In this document: positions 1 through 9,428 of the stretch, in pieces
Layout: each line of letters begins with the position of its first letter
Numbering within the stretch: the stretch's first letter is position 1
Source of the DNA: Vibrio injensis
GTDB lineage: Bacteria; Pseudomonadota; Gammaproteobacteria; Enterobacterales; Vibrionaceae
Direction: 5' to 3'
DNA length: 64,000 nucleotides
NCBI RefSeq assembly: GCF_001895205.1
Contig: NZ_BDJF01000011.1
Span: 62,001-126,000 of the forward strand
Notes under the pieces: generated by a model
Databases searched by the model: none
Told to the model about the DNA's origin: nothing
What the model saw: only the letters and a program-made list of their open reading frames with translations
Program-made: the position numbers and the translations under genes

Positions 1-311
1 ATGTGAAGATGTTAGAAGCGGCAAAAGATCTCGGAGCGAGTGAATGGGTCATATTGAAAAATATTATTTTCCCACTTGCTAAGCCAGCAGTTGCAGCAGG
101 TTGGTTATTAAGTTTTACCTTGTCACTCGATGATGTCATCATCAGCTCGTTTGTGACAGGACCAACCTATGAAATTCTCCCTTTAAAGATTTACTCTATG
201 GTTAGGGTCGGGATTTCACCAGAAGTGAATGCGTTAGCAACCGTGATGTTAGTGGTTTCATTAATCCTTGTTATCACTTCACAGTTGTTAGCCAGAGAAA
301 AAGTGAAGTAA
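1..311 (+). CDS. potC: Spermidine/putrescine ABC transporter permease PotC (3' part)
   Basis: This is the C-terminal part (about 102 residues) of an inner-membrane permease; the 5' end lies outside the window. It carries the EAA loop (EAAKDLGAS followed by an I-x-F-P stretch), which docks on the ABC ATPase, then the conserved segment DDVIISSFVTGP and a last membrane helix before a charged end. Those segments match PotC of polyamine importers closely. The two potD genes directly downstream on the same strand support the identification. Only the subtype (PotC rather than PotI) depends on similarity remembered from the family. Confidence 0.93.
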   Translation, partial: VKMLEAAKDLGASEWVILKNIIFPLAKPAVAAGWLLSFTLSLDDVIISSFVTGPTYEILPLKIYSMVRVGISPEVNALATVMLVVSLILVITSQLLAREKVK

Positions 312-337
312 TATACTCACTGTAGGTTAAAAAACAC

Positions 338-370
338 GAAACAGAATGGCCACCATGACCATTCTGTTTC
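338..370 (+). terminator. Hairpin after potC
   Basis: A perfect 12-bp inverted repeat (338-349 with 359-370) closes a 9-base loop between potC and the first potD. The 3' arm is T-rich (CTGTTTC) but no clean U-tract follows, so it may attenuate rather than stop transcription into potD. Confidence 0.6.
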
Positions 371-417
371 TCTATGTAACGCCTTAATGGGCAACGTTTG
401 GTTTGGAGCTAACGTCG

Positions 418-1449
418 ATGAAAAAATGGGCTACTTTATTAGCTGGTAGTGCATGTGCGCTTTCACTGTTGTCAAATTCAGCTATCGCGCAAGATAAAGA
501 ATTGGTTTTCATGAACTGGGGACCTTACATTAACAGTAATATCCTTGAACAGTTTACTCGTGAAACCGGTATCAAAGTCATTTACTCAACTTATGAGTCA
601 AATGAAACTTTATACGCCAGGCTAAAAACCCATAATCAGGGCTACGATCTTATTGTTCCTTCGACCTATTTCGTATCCAAAATGCGTGATGAAGGTATGA
701 TTCAGAAAATAGATAAGTCTAAGCTGTCTAATTTCAGTAACTTAGACGCTAACTACCTGAATAAACCTTATGATCCGAACAACGACTACTCAATTCCGCA
801 CGTGGTCGCCATTACTGGTTTGGCAGTCAATACCGATATGTATGATCCGAATGATTTCCAAAGCTGGGGTGACCTATGGAAGCCTGAGCTAGCGAGACAA
901 TTGATGTTAATGGACGATACTCGCGAAGTATTCCATATCGCTCTGCGTAAACTCGGCTATTCCGGTAATACCACTGACGATAAGCAAATTGATGAAGCCT
1001 ACGCAGAATTGCGTAAATTAATGCCGAATGTTTTGGTGTTTAACTCTGACAACCCTGCAGCCCCTTATCTTGCTGGTGAAGTTGGTTTAGGGATGTTATG
1101 GAATGGCTCTGCAGCGGCAGCGCAAAATGAAGGATTACCGATTAAACTGATCTTCCCGAAAGAAGGCGGTATTGGTTGGGTCGATAACTTCGCTATTGCT
1201 TCAGGCGCGAAAAATGTCGACGCCGCCCATAAGATGATCGACTTTTTACTGCGTCCTGAAATCGCTGAGCAAATCTCTCGTGACACTGGCTACTTAACAG
1301 GTGTTGCCGAATCGAATGCGAAGTTCAAAGATATCGCCCCCCTATTCCCATCTCAAGAAGATTTAGATCGCGTGGAATGGCAAGATGCGGTGGGAGATAA
1401 AACCATTAAGTATGAAAACTACTTTATGCGTTTAAAATCAGGTTTATAA
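418..1449 (+). CDS. potD: Spermidine/putrescine-binding periplasmic protein PotD, copy 1
   Basis: Periplasmic solute-binding protein of a polyamine ABC importer, about 343 residues. A classical signal peptide (MKKWATLLAG, ending in AIA before QDK) is followed by the PotD hallmark region FMNWGPYI, the segment STYFVSKM and the late WNGSAAAA and WVDNFAI segments that line the polyamine site in this family. I start at ATG 418: GGAG at 405-408 is well placed, while the in-frame TTG at 403 lies against that Shine-Dalgarno. It follows potC and precedes a second, clearly homologous copy, so this is probably a tandem duplication. Confidence 0.93.
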   Translation: MKKWATLLAGSACALSLLSNSAIAQDKELVFMNWGPYINSNILEQFTRETGIKVIYSTYESNETLYARLKTHNQGYDLIVPSTYFVSKMRDEGMIQKIDKSKLSNFSNLDANYLNKPYDPNNDYSIPHVVAITGLAVNTDMYDPNDFQSWGDLWKPELARQLMLMDDTREVFHIALRKLGYSGNTTDDKQIDEAYAELRKLMPNVLVFNSDNPAAPYLAGEVGLGMLWNGSAAAAQNEGLPIKLIFPKEGGIGWVDNFAIASGAKNVDAAHKMIDFLLRPEIAEQISRDTGYLTGVAESNAKFKDIAPLFPSQEDLDRVEWQDAVGDKTIKYENYFMRLKSGL

Positions 1450-1465
1450 ACCAACGGTATTAAGT

Positions 1466-1495
1466 AAATAGGCAGCATTAGCTGCCTATTTTTTT
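1466..1495 (+). terminator. Rho-independent terminator between the two potD genes
   Basis: An 11-bp perfect stem (1466-1476 with 1481-1491), a 4-base loop (ATTA) and a run of T after it form a typical intrinsic terminator. It sits directly behind the first potD, so the second copy either has its own promoter or is made at a lower level. Confidence 0.85.
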
Positions 1496-1575
1496 GTGAG
1501 CTGATATACTTGGCGGCTGATTTAGCTAATCTCTCTAGCCTATTTGGGCTTTTGCTACCAAAATACGGAATTGTA

Positions 1576-2613
1576 ATGAAGAAAAGTAAACTGTATGCGG
1601 GCGTACTATGCGCAGCGACTCTATTCACTACCCACGCGATGGCCAACGATACCGAACTGTATTTTTATAACTGGTCGGAATATATCCCTAGCGATGTACT
1701 AGAAGAATTTAGTAAAGAAACGGGTATCCGAGTTATTTATTCGACGTACGAATCAAACGAAAGCATGTACGCGAAGTTAAAAACTCAAGGCTCTGGTTAT
1801 GATTTAGTGGTTCCTTCAACTTATTTTGTGTCTAAGATGCGCAAAGAAGGCATGCTGCAACCTATCGATAAAAATCAATTAAGCCATTTTGCGGATCTTG
1901 ACCCTAATTTTCTCAATAAATCTTTTGATCCCGAAAACCGTTACTCAATTCCTTATATCTGGGGAGCAACAGGTATCGGCATTAATACCGATATGCTTGA
2001 TAAATCAGCGTTGACCAATTGGAGTGATTTATGGGATGCCAAATGGCGTGGTCAGCTCATGCTAATGGATGATGCTCGTGAAGTGTTCCATATCGCTTTA
2101 AGTAAATTAGGTTACTCGCCAAACAGTACCAATCCAGAAGAAATTGAAGCGGCTTATCAAGAGCTAACTAAATTGATGCCAAATGTCTTGGTTTTTAACT
2201 CTGATTTCCCTGCCAACCCGTTTTTAGCGGGAGAAGTTTCGCTTGGGATGCTGTGGAATGGGTCAGCCTACATGGCGCGTCAAGAAGGGGCCAATATTGA
2301 GATTATTTGGCCAGAAAAAGGCGCTATTTTCTGGATGGACAGCATTGCTATTCCTGCAGGAGCGAAAAATATTGAAGCGGCACATAAAATGATCGACTTC
2401 TTATTACGTCCAGAAAATGCAGCAAAAATTGCGCTGGAAATTGGCTACCCAACACCCGTCAAAACAGCCCATAAGCTATTACCTGCCGAATTTGTCAATG
2501 ACCCCAATATTTTTCCACCACAATCAGTAATGGATAGCGGTGAATGGCAAGATGATGTCGGCGAAGCATCGATACTATACGATAACTACTTCCAACGCCT
2601 AAAAGTGAAGTAA
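1576..2613 (+). CDS. potD: Spermidine/putrescine-binding periplasmic protein PotD, copy 2
   Basis: A second PotD-type binding protein of 345 residues, collinear with the upstream copy over its whole length (shared TYESNE, STYFVSKMR, LMPNVLVFNSD and KMIDFLLRPE segments). A signal peptide beginning MKKSKLYAG ends near AMAND. Several pocket segments differ from copy 1: NWSEYIPSD against NWGPYINSN, and IFWMDSIAIP against IGWVDNFAIA. The two proteins may therefore differ in ligand or serve different partners (transport or polyamine sensing). ATG 1576 is preferred over an upstream TTG because the signal peptide starts there. Confidence 0.92.
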   Translation: MKKSKLYAGVLCAATLFTTHAMANDTELYFYNWSEYIPSDVLEEFSKETGIRVIYSTYESNESMYAKLKTQGSGYDLVVPSTYFVSKMRKEGMLQPIDKNQLSHFADLDPNFLNKSFDPENRYSIPYIWGATGIGINTDMLDKSALTNWSDLWDAKWRGQLMLMDDAREVFHIALSKLGYSPNSTNPEEIEAAYQELTKLMPNVLVFNSDFPANPFLAGEVSLGMLWNGSAYMARQEGANIEIIWPEKGAIFWMDSIAIPAGAKNIEAAHKMIDFLLRPENAAKIALEIGYPTPVKTAHKLLPAEFVNDPNIFPPQSVMDSGEWQDDVGEASILYDNYFQRLKVK

Positions 2614-2632
2614 TCACCATTCGATTCATATC

Positions 2633-2655
2633 AAAGCGGCTAATGCCGCTTTTTT
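2633..2655 (+). terminator. Rho-independent terminator after the second potD
   Basis: An 8-bp stem (AAAGCGGC/GCCGCTTT) with loop TAAT is followed by a T run. It ends the polyamine uptake unit before the convergent cobB gene. Confidence 0.85.
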
Positions 2656-2720
2656 CTGCTCTCTTTTCAGTGCTAGACGAAAACGATGTAACGTTACCAA
2701 AAAGTGAGCTTCTTTTCTTC

Positions 2721-3452
2721 TTATCTTGGGGTATCTTGCAGCATTAATAGCTCTTTAACTAAACGAGGGACCTCCAGCGTCGCTTTGCCATAACGTTTTT
2801 CAGCAAATTCACTCTCAATCGCGCTCGGTTCTAAATTAATTTCAATCGTATGTGCGCCATGCATCCTCGCATCATGCACAAAACCAGCCGCCGGATAAAC
2901 CACACCAGAAGTACCAATAGAGACAAATAAATCGGCTTTTTCTAATGCGCTATAAATATCCCCCATCCTTAAAGGCATTTCCCCAAACCAAACAATATGA
3001 GGCCGCATTTGTTGCGGAATTTGACAGCAATGACACTGTTCGCCAGTCAATAAATCGCCCTTTTGCTCAACCACTTGATTCGATACGCTGCAGCGAGCTT
3101 TGAATAACTCACCATGCATATGAATAATATTTTGACTACCGCCTCGCTCGTGCAGATCATCGATATTCTGGGTAATGATGGTTACTGAACCATTCAGTTG
3201 TCGCTCTAAATCGCCAAGAGCAAGATGAGCCGCATTGGGTTGAATCTCAGAAGAACCCAGTTTTCTACGGCGCTGATTATAAAAATCTTGTACCAAATCA
3301 GGGTTACGAGCAAAACCTTCCGGTGTAGCGACATCTTCAATCCGGTGGTTTTCCCATAATCCATCTTGGGCCCGAAAGGTTTGAATACCCGACTCCGCAG
3401 ATATCCCCGCGCCAGTCAATACTACAATATTGCGATAGGGAAAATTCATCAT
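2721..3452 (-). CDS. cobB: NAD-dependent protein deacylase of the Sir2 family (CobB)
   Basis: Removes acyl groups from protein lysines using NAD+. The Rossmann motif GAGISAESG (about residues 14-22), [12 protein letters not shown] (94-105) and the catalytic His in HMHGE (about 113) are all present, with Cys121 and the CHCC cluster near 140-143 as zinc ligands. Tyr58 and Arg61 in FYNQR match the pair known in class III sirtuins to bind succinyl/malonyl groups, so desuccinylation is expected besides deacetylation. At 243 residues it matches the short bacterial form. It lies behind a terminator that ends the formate dehydrogenase operon, so it is probably transcribed on its own. Confidence 0.93.
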   Translation of the reverse strand: MMNFPYRNIVVLTGAGISAESGIQTFRAQDGLWENHRIEDVATPEGFARNPDLVQDFYNQRRRKLGSSEIQPNAAHLALGDLERQLNGSVTIITQNIDDLHERGGSQNIIHMHGELFKARCSVSNQVVEQKGDLLTGEQCHCCQIPQQMRPHIVWFGEMPLRMGDIYSALEKADLFVSIGTSGVVYPAAGFVHDARMHGAHTIEINLEPSAIESEFAEKRYGKATLEVPRLVKELLMLQDTPR

Positions 3453-3530
3453 CCATTCCTTATTTTCAATCTTTACACCAGTTTAGCATTGATAAACGAG
3501 CCTCCCTAATTTCAAAACTTAGACAATAGT

Positions 3531-3557
3531 CGAAAAAACACCCAGACTCGCTGGGTG
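3531..3557 (-). terminator. Terminator of the formate dehydrogenase operon
   Basis: Read on the minus strand, CACCCAG pairs with CTGGGTG around a 5-base loop and is followed by six T. It lies just after the last gene of the fdh operon and separates it from cobB. Confidence 0.85.
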
Positions 3558-3563
3558 TGATGA

Positions 3564-3989
3564 TTAAAGATTCGGACCTTTCGTCGGGCGATGAGCAATA
3601 TCGGCTCGTAGCTGCTTCATACCTTGCACCATGCGCCAAAACCATAAGGTAATGGCACCTAAGGCAATGATCGCGCCAAGGTAAGGGATAGCGTAGCCAA
3701 TCGTACTTAACCAAGTATTACTAAACCAATAACGGTTGACTCCCATCAGAACGCCATTTGCCGTAGCAACGGTGACAATTAGCACCACAAAAAAGGTTAA
3801 GAATAAGAAAAAAGTGCGAATTAATCCGTAATAATGGGAATTCGCCACCTCGCCATCTTGGTTTTTATCCAACCGATAACCAGCATAGATGATGCCAATC
3901 ACCCCGGAAAGTAACCCGGTAAAGGGTGTCAGCAAACTGGCGATATACACAAACCAAACGGATTTATTTTTACTGGCGGGGATCATCAT
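3564..3989 (-). CDS. Small membrane protein at the end of the formate dehydrogenase operon
   Basis: About 141 residues with three likely membrane helices (near 10-33, 53-75 and 95-118) and a basic C-terminal tail. It resembles the small DUF4870/Tic20-like membrane proteins, but I do not recognise a catalytic motif and assign no function. The start is ATG 3989, with AGGAG a few bases upstream; the longer frame has no such signal and would overlap the cytochrome gene much more. It overlaps the end of the gamma subunit gene by 20 bases, so translational coupling and a supporting role for the membrane-bound dehydrogenase are likely. Confidence 0.8.
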   Translation of the reverse strand: MMIPASKNKSVWFVYIASLLTPFTGLLSGVIGIIYAGYRLDKNQDGEVANSHYYGLIRTFFLFLTFFVVLIVTVATANGVLMGVNRYWFSNTWLSTIGYAIPYLGAIIALGAITLWFWRMVQGMKQLRADIAHRPTKGPNL

Positions 3990-5031
3990 GACTCTCCTGT
4001 TGTACCTTTGGAACTTGATGGTCAGCCGCTTCAATTTCGCCTCGCGCTTTGACTTCTTCATACCATAAATCATGATGTTCTTTGGCCCAAGTCTCATCAA
4101 CTTTACCCGTTACCATTCCCTCTAATGCCCCCTCCATACCAAATAAACCAATATAAATATGGAAAATAAAGCCACAAATAAGGATTAAAGCGGAGAACAT
4201 GTGGATCAAATTCGAGAGTTCCATATCGCGGCGCGTCTGCCCAAAAATCGGAAAGTCTAAAATAAGTCCACTGATCGCGGCAAAGCTACCAAATACGATC
4301 AACAACCAATAGATGGCCTTTTCACCACCATTGGAAAAGCCAGCCGAAGGATGGGTTCCTTTATGTTTCCCCACCATTCCTCCCAATTTTAAAAACCATT
4401 GGAAATCGACCTTATTGAATAAAGATTTTCGCCACCATTTCAGCAGCATAAAAATCAGCAACACAAAGAATAAGGGGCCAACGTAATTGTGGTATTGCTT
4501 AGCGGAATAAATGACCATTCCCCACCAATCGGTAGGAATGTAAGGTTTAAGAAAGTGTTTACCATAAACCAACATTAAACCACTGAACGCCAAGGTAAGA
4601 AAAGTAAACGCCATACTCCAGTGCAACGCTCGATCCAAACGCGACCAACGTTTTAATTTTCGCCCCGTTCTTGGCTGACTAAGCATGATCGGGCCCATCA
4701 ACCAATAGGCCATTACAACCATGACAATACTACCAAAAATCGCCACTGCTCCAGCAGGAGACATCCATTTCTCTTTTAAGACAAACCACATCTCACCCGG
4801 TGTACTGATTAACACGCCATGCTCAGGAGAACGTGATGTGGTATAGCCTTCTTGACCTTGCCTCACTTGACGCCAAAAGTCGGCACCCGCTAATTGAGAA
4901 ATCTCTTTTTGCGCCACATTGTGATTAGTGGACTCGCCCTCATTGGCTAATAATGGGAGAGATAAACAACTAAGAGTTAAGATCAATAGCACCAAGACCT
5001 GCTGAAACGCACGCTTTATCCGATATTGCAT
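3970..5031 (-). CDS. Formate dehydrogenase gamma subunit, cytochrome b
   Basis: Membrane anchor that passes electrons from formate oxidation to the quinone pool. It has an N-terminal signal-like segment, a periplasmic stretch and one helix (about 95-115), then the four-helix cytochrome b core. Candidate haem ligands are His in RALHW, in YHNY and in the last helices (LIHMF and FIFHIYIG). At 353 residues it is much longer than E. coli FdnI (about 217). It resembles the long gamma subunits of Vibrio, Shewanella and epsilonproteobacterial enzymes. It follows the beta subunit with a 6-base gap. Confidence 0.92.
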   Translation of the reverse strand: MQYRIKRAFQQVLVLLILTLSCLSLPLLANEGESTNHNVAQKEISQLAGADFWRQVRQGQEGYTTSRSPEHGVLISTPGEMWFVLKEKWMSPAGAVAIFGSIVMVVMAYWLMGPIMLSQPRTGRKLKRWSRLDRALHWSMAFTFLTLAFSGLMLVYGKHFLKPYIPTDWWGMVIYSAKQYHNYVGPLFFVLLIFMLLKWWRKSLFNKVDFQWFLKLGGMVGKHKGTHPSAGFSNGGEKAIYWLLIVFGSFAAISGLILDFPIFGQTRRDMELSNLIHMFSALILICGFIFHIYIGLFGMEGALEGMVTGKVDETWAKEHHDLWYEEVKARGEIEAADHQVPKVQQESHDDPRQ

Positions 5032-5037
5032 CGCTAC

Positions 5038-5646
5038 TTAACTCCTTGTGGCATCGAAAGCGAGATCTTCGCCATTGGTCCACCCAGCATTTTTAGCACC
5101 GCGCTCTACCACTCGCTGACGGAAAATATCCGAAACCACCGCTGCATCACCAGCCAGTAGTGCTTTAGTCGAACATAAGGAAGCGCACATCGGTAATTTA
5201 CCTTCAGCAATCCGGTTAGCACCATATTTACGACGTTCTTCTGGTGAGCCGGGTTCCGTTTCAGGTCCACCAGCACAGAACGTACATTTATCCATTTTCC
5301 CACGCTCAGCAAAGGCAGACTGCTTAGGAAACTGCGGAGCACCAAACGGGCAAGCAAATAAGCAGTAACCACAACCAATGCAAAGATCTTTATTGTGCAG
5401 CACGATGCCATCTTCCGTTTTGACAAAACAGTCCGCCGGACAAACCGCCATACAAGGCGCATCAGTACAGTGCATGCAAGCTACCGAGATCGAGTTTTCT
5501 CCAGGTTCGCCATCATTGAGTGTGACCACTCGGCGACGTTGAATACCCCATTGCAGAGCATCGTCATTTTCATTTTTACAGGCCGTGACACAGCCGTTGC
5601 ATTCGATGCAGCGTTTGGTATCACAAAGGAATTTCATTTTAGCCAT
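5038..5646 (-). CDS. Formate dehydrogenase beta subunit, four [4Fe-4S] ferredoxin
   Basis: Electron-transfer subunit of 202 residues. Cys motifs are CDTKRCIECNGC, CMHCTDAPC with a following CP, CIGCGYC with CPFG, and the split CTFC...CASLC set, enough for four [4Fe-4S] clusters. It has no C-terminal membrane helix, unlike E. coli FdnH (about 294 residues), so it depends on the gamma subunit for attachment. The gene lies 11 bases behind the alpha subunit gene. Confidence 0.93.
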   Translation of the reverse strand: MAKMKFLCDTKRCIECNGCVTACKNENDDALQWGIQRRRVVTLNDGEPGENSISVACMHCTDAPCMAVCPADCFVKTEDGIVLHNKDLCIGCGYCLFACPFGAPQFPKQSAFAERGKMDKCTFCAGGPETEPGSPEERRKYGANRIAEGKLPMCASLCSTKALLAGDAAVVSDIFRQRVVERGAKNAGWTNGEDLAFDATRS

Positions 5647-5657
5647 TGGTTTACTCC

Positions 5658-8510
5658 TTACGCTTTACGAATGTTACACAAGGTGACTTTAGTTTCCTGC
5701 ATTTGAGTAACAGGATCGTACCCATAAGTGGTCGCAATATTCGCTGACTCACCAATCACATAAGGATCGGTACCTTGTGGGTATTTATGACGAAGATCTT
5801 CACCTTGAAATTTTCCGCCAAAATGAAAAGGAATAAACGCCATACCGGGTTTAACACGACGAGTCACCATCGCTTTCACATGAATACGCCCTTTTTCTGC
5901 CCCTTCAACCCATACCATGTCACCATCCCTGAAACCAAGATCATTGGCATCTTTAGGGTTCACCTCAACAAACATCTCTTGCTGCAGTTCGGCTAACCAA
6001 GGGTTTGAACGGGTTTCTTCACCACCACCTTCGTACTCGACTAAGCGCCCAGAAGTCAGAATGATCGGATATTCTTGGGATTTATCGATATCTTGAATCG
6101 ATTTGTATAACGTCGGCATTCTAAAGATCGCGTCTTTATCTTCCCAAGTAGGATAATCAGCGATGAGATCGCGTCTTGGTGTGTAAAGAGGCTCACGATG
6201 TAGTGGCACTCGATCCGGAAATGTCCACACGATCGCACGAGCTTTCGCATTGCCAAATGGAATGCAGCCATGCTTAATCGCCACTCGTTGAATACCGCCA
6301 GAAAGATCCGTTTTCCAATTTTGTCCTTCTGCGGCGACTTTTTCAGCGTCTGTCAGATCGTCCCACCATCCTAAATGTTTGAGCAATTTATCGGTGAATT
6401 CCGGATAACCATCTTCAATCTCACTGCCTTTTGAAAAACTATCTTCTGCGAGTAGTGATTGGCCTTCAAACTCAACACCATAGCGAGCTCGGAACGTCCC
6501 TCCACCCAGAGCAACCGGTTTAGACGTGTCATACAAAATATGCGTTCCAGGATGCTTCATCTCTGGAGTCCCCCAGCAAGGCCACGGTAGACCATAAGTC
6601 TCACCATGAATCGGTCCCCCTTCAGCTTCTAAAGTGGTCTTATGGAAAGTGTGCCAATGCTGTTGATGCGCTTTTAAACGTTCAGGGCTTTGTCCGGTAT
6701 AGCCGATGGTCCACATCCCTTTATTAAATTCACGGGTAATGTCTTCTATGAGTGGTTGATCATTCTCAACTCGAATGTGTTTACAAAGTTGCTCGGCAAA
6801 ACCGAGTTTTTTACTCAGTAAGTACATGATTTCATGATCAGGTTTGGAGTCAAACAACGGTTCAATGACTTGATCACGCCATTGCAAAGAGCGATTTGAC
6901 GCGGTCACGCTGCCGTAAGTTTCAAATTGGGTTGTGGCCGGCAGCAAATACACGCCATCACGGCGCTCATTCATCACTGCAGCAACAGTTGGATAAGGAT
7001 CAACAATCACCATCATGTCGAGTTTTTGCATCGCTTTTTTCATTTCTACACCACGGGTTTGCGAGTTAACCGCATGACCCCAATAGAACATAGCGCGAAT
7101 ATTTTCTCGTTGTTGAATATTGTCTTTATTCTCCAGAACGCCATCAATCCAACGAGATACCGGAATTCCGAAACTATTCATTGGCTTAGTGCCACCGTAA
7201 GTCCCTTGATCAAAACGATTCGCTATCCAATCAAAATCAACATCCCACACCTTGGCCCAATGACGCCATGCCCCTTCTGCGACGCCATAGTAACCAGGCA
7301 ACGAATCAGAAAGCACCCCTAAATCCGTTGCTCCTTGAACGTTATCATGACCACGGAAAATGTTCGCACCGGAACCCGGTTTACCCAAATTCCCCAAAGC
7401 CAATTCAAGTACACAATAAGCACGAGTATTGTTATTTCCTGTTGTATGCTGAGTGCCGCCCATACACCAAATGATACAACCGGGGCGATGTTCAGAGAGT
7501 AGCTTCGCGGTTTGATAAACATCCGACTCACTCACTCCGGTAACCCGTTCCACCTCTTGAGGTGTCCATTTCGCCACTTCTTGACGAATTTCATCCATGC
7601 CAAACACACGTTGGCGAATGAATTCTTTATCTTCCCACTGATTGTTAAATACGTGCCAGAGCACGCCCCAAATAAAGGCGACATCCGTTCCGGGACGCAA
7701 TGACACATAGTGATCCGCTTTGGCTGCGGTGCGCGTACGACGAGGATCGGCAACCACAATTTTGCAATTATTCTTCTCTTTGGCGATCAAGATATGTTGC
7801 ATTGCGACCGGATGTGCTTCCGCAGGGTTCGAGCCAATGAACAACATCGACTTACAGTTATGCATATCATTAAAGGAGTTGGTCATTGCACCGTAACCCC
7901 AAGTATTGGCAACGCCTGCTACAGTCGTGGAATGGCAAATTCGCGCTTGGTGATCAACGTTATTGGTTCCCCATAATGAGGCCATTTTACGAAAGAGATA
8001 CGCTTGTTCATTGCTGTGCTTAGCGCTGCCAAGCCAGTAGACCGAATCTGGTCCCGATTGTTGACGAATTTTTAGGATCTCATCGCCGATTTCATCGATT
8101 GCCTGTTGCCATGAGAGCTTTTTCCATTTTCCGCCCTCAAGCTTCATTGGATATTTCAAACGTCGCTCACCATGACCATGCTCGCGTAAGGCTGCCCCTT
8201 TTGCGCAATGCCCACCCGCATTAAAGGGGTGATCAAAAGCCGGCTCTTGGCCTGTCCAAACCCCATTTTGAACTTCAGCATAAATGCCGCAGCCAACGGA
8301 ACAGTGCGAACAGATGGTGCGCTTAACTTCCGTTTTAACCTGATTAGATCGCGAGGTTGCCTGAGCTTTTTTAATCATTCCAGGAGCAAATAAAGCGGAA
8401 CCAACAACCGCACCACCCGCAGCTAATGAACTGTTGCGAATAAAAGCTCGACGACTGAGTCCTAATGTATTTGGCTGTTCGACCTGCTCTGAACGTTTGG
8501 TCAGTTTCAT
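5658..8510 (-). CDS. Formate dehydrogenase alpha subunit, cysteine type, Tat-exported
   Basis: Catalytic subunit (950 residues) of a periplasmic formate dehydrogenase with a bis-pterin molybdenum or tungsten cofactor. A Tat signal (SRRAFIRNS, residues 19-27, then a hydrophobic stretch) precedes the [4Fe-4S] ligands Cys67, Cys70, Cys74 and Cys102. The metal ligand position is Cys192 in RICHS, followed by the conserved His193; there is no in-frame UGA, so this is not a selenoprotein. The nearby tungstate transporter and cofactor genes suggest it may carry tungsten, but the sequence alone cannot decide that. Confidence 0.95.
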   Translation of the reverse strand: MKLTKRSEQVEQPNTLGLSRRAFIRNSSLAAGGAVVGSALFAPGMIKKAQATSRSNQVKTEVKRTICSHCSVGCGIYAEVQNGVWTGQEPAFDHPFNAGGHCAKGAALREHGHGERRLKYPMKLEGGKWKKLSWQQAIDEIGDEILKIRQQSGPDSVYWLGSAKHSNEQAYLFRKMASLWGTNNVDHQARICHSTTVAGVANTWGYGAMTNSFNDMHNCKSMLFIGSNPAEAHPVAMQHILIAKEKNNCKIVVADPRRTRTAAKADHYVSLRPGTDVAFIWGVLWHVFNNQWEDKEFIRQRVFGMDEIRQEVAKWTPQEVERVTGVSESDVYQTAKLLSEHRPGCIIWCMGGTQHTTGNNNTRAYCVLELALGNLGKPGSGANIFRGHDNVQGATDLGVLSDSLPGYYGVAEGAWRHWAKVWDVDFDWIANRFDQGTYGGTKPMNSFGIPVSRWIDGVLENKDNIQQRENIRAMFYWGHAVNSQTRGVEMKKAMQKLDMMVIVDPYPTVAAVMNERRDGVYLLPATTQFETYGSVTASNRSLQWRDQVIEPLFDSKPDHEIMYLLSKKLGFAEQLCKHIRVENDQPLIEDITREFNKGMWTIGYTGQSPERLKAHQQHWHTFHKTTLEAEGGPIHGETYGLPWPCWGTPEMKHPGTHILYDTSKPVALGGGTFRARYGVEFEGQSLLAEDSFSKGSEIEDGYPEFTDKLLKHLGWWDDLTDAEKVAAEGQNWKTDLSGGIQRVAIKHGCIPFGNAKARAIVWTFPDRVPLHREPLYTPRRDLIADYPTWEDKDAIFRMPTLYKSIQDIDKSQEYPIILTSGRLVEYEGGGEETRSNPWLAELQQEMFVEVNPKDANDLGFRDGDMVWVEGAEKGRIHVKAMVTRRVKPGMAFIPFHFGGKFQGEDLRHKYPQGTDPYVIGESANIATTYGYDPVTQMQETKVTLCNIRKA

Positions 8511-8519
8511 TATTGGCTC

Positions 8520-8720
8520 CTATAAACTCGCGTAGTAATCACGGATATGTTGAGTTTCGTGATACCCTTTTTGTAATGGCTGTGGCGTCGCCTCTTCCGC
8601 TGTCTCTACCGCTAATGCAGACTGACCAGTGGAAGCCACCACACCTCCGACAACGGCGGCACCGGCCATACTTTTTAATACCGTGCGCCGACTCTGATTA
8701 ATATCTGATTGTTTTTTCAT
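8520..8720 (-). CDS. Small Tat-signal protein of the formate dehydrogenase region
   Basis: A 66-residue protein with a twin-arginine signal (SRRTVLKS) and hydrophobic stretch, then a short tail rich in Glu and Gln. It fits the family of small Tat-targeted proteins that occur directly before fdh alpha genes (formate dehydrogenase region TAT target). The start at 8720 is set by the strong AAGGAAGG upstream. Its role is unknown; it could help maturation or export of the alpha subunit. Confidence 0.85.
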   Translation of the reverse strand: MKKQSDINQSRRTVLKSMAGAAVVGGVVASTGQSALAVETAEEATPQPLQKGYHETQHIRDYYASL

Positions 8721-8785
8721 CGCTTCCTTCCTTTTTTCCATATAACCGCGGTGATGGTTCCACTGCCGTCGTAGGATGTTTGTTA

Positions 8786-9418
8786 TCATTCGCTGACATT
8801 CTGCTCAATGGTGTTTTTGACATGCATAACATGGGTATTACCTTGACTAGCAATGCTAGCTGGTGTCATCTGAATACTCTCTAGGCTTAAAAATGCCTTG
8901 CACACTTGAGATACCGCTCGATAAAAATTCGCATGTTCGGCTTGCTCAATTTGTCGTACTAGGTGATTAAACCAAGGACCAATATGGCGATGAAAAAACT
9001 CACCTTGTTGCTCAGGCGTATCGCTGATCAACCAAGCCATACTTTCACATAAGGCGGCAATGTGATCTTCTGGCTCTTTCACCGAGTCTGAACGCTGCAA
9101 ACCAAGCTGTGCCATATGTTGGCGAAGATCCGCTAAAGGTTTTTCCATTAATGATCCAGTCAGGTGCCATGAGGCAAAGGGCACCACTTCACCTCTTCCG
9201 ATACCAATAAATAGCCATTGATATTCCTCTTCAAGGCTATCAACATCAGTATGTTGTGCGGCGTGTCTTAAAGCTAACCAACACCGGCTCATTACGCTTG
9301 AGTTATCTTCAATCTCTAAGTCAGCCAAAAACTGCAATTGTGACTGACTAGGAGGAGCGCGAAATAAGGAGGCTAACATCAGATAAATATCGGTGCGGAT
9401 AGTGTCTGTAACTTGCAT
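8786..9418 (-). CDS. TorD/DmsD-family chaperone for the formate dehydrogenase
   Basis: Cytoplasmic all-helical chaperone of about 210 residues. The family signature is visible as EPEDHIAALCESMAWLI, and the upstream FASWHLTGSLM segment also fits. Such proteins bind the Tat signal and apo-form of one molybdoenzyme and hold it until the cofactor is inserted; here the neighbouring alpha subunit is the natural client. I start at ATG 9418, 8 bases after TAAGG; ATG 9424 is an alternative. The gene overlaps the end of the Fe-S protein gene or abuts it, which shows a shared transcript. Confidence 0.88.
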   Translation of the reverse strand: MQVTDTIRTDIYLMLASLFRAPPSQSQLQFLADLEIEDNSSVMSRCWLALRHAAQHTDVDSLEEEYQWLFIGIGRGEVVPFASWHLTGSLMEKPLADLRQHMAQLGLQRSDSVKEPEDHIAALCESMAWLISDTPEQQGEFFHRHIGPWFNHLVRQIEQAEHANFYRAVSQVCKAFLSLESIQMTPASIASQGNTHVMHVKNTIEQNVSE

Positions 9419-9428
9419 AAACATCGCC

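Noticed and set aside
6927..7322. Plus-strand reading frame inside the fdh alpha gene
   Set aside because: It is the shadow of a well-conserved gene; its composition is not protein-like.
5658..8510. Selenocysteine in the formate dehydrogenase alpha subunit
   Set aside because: The active-site codon is Cys192 and the frame holds no internal UGA.
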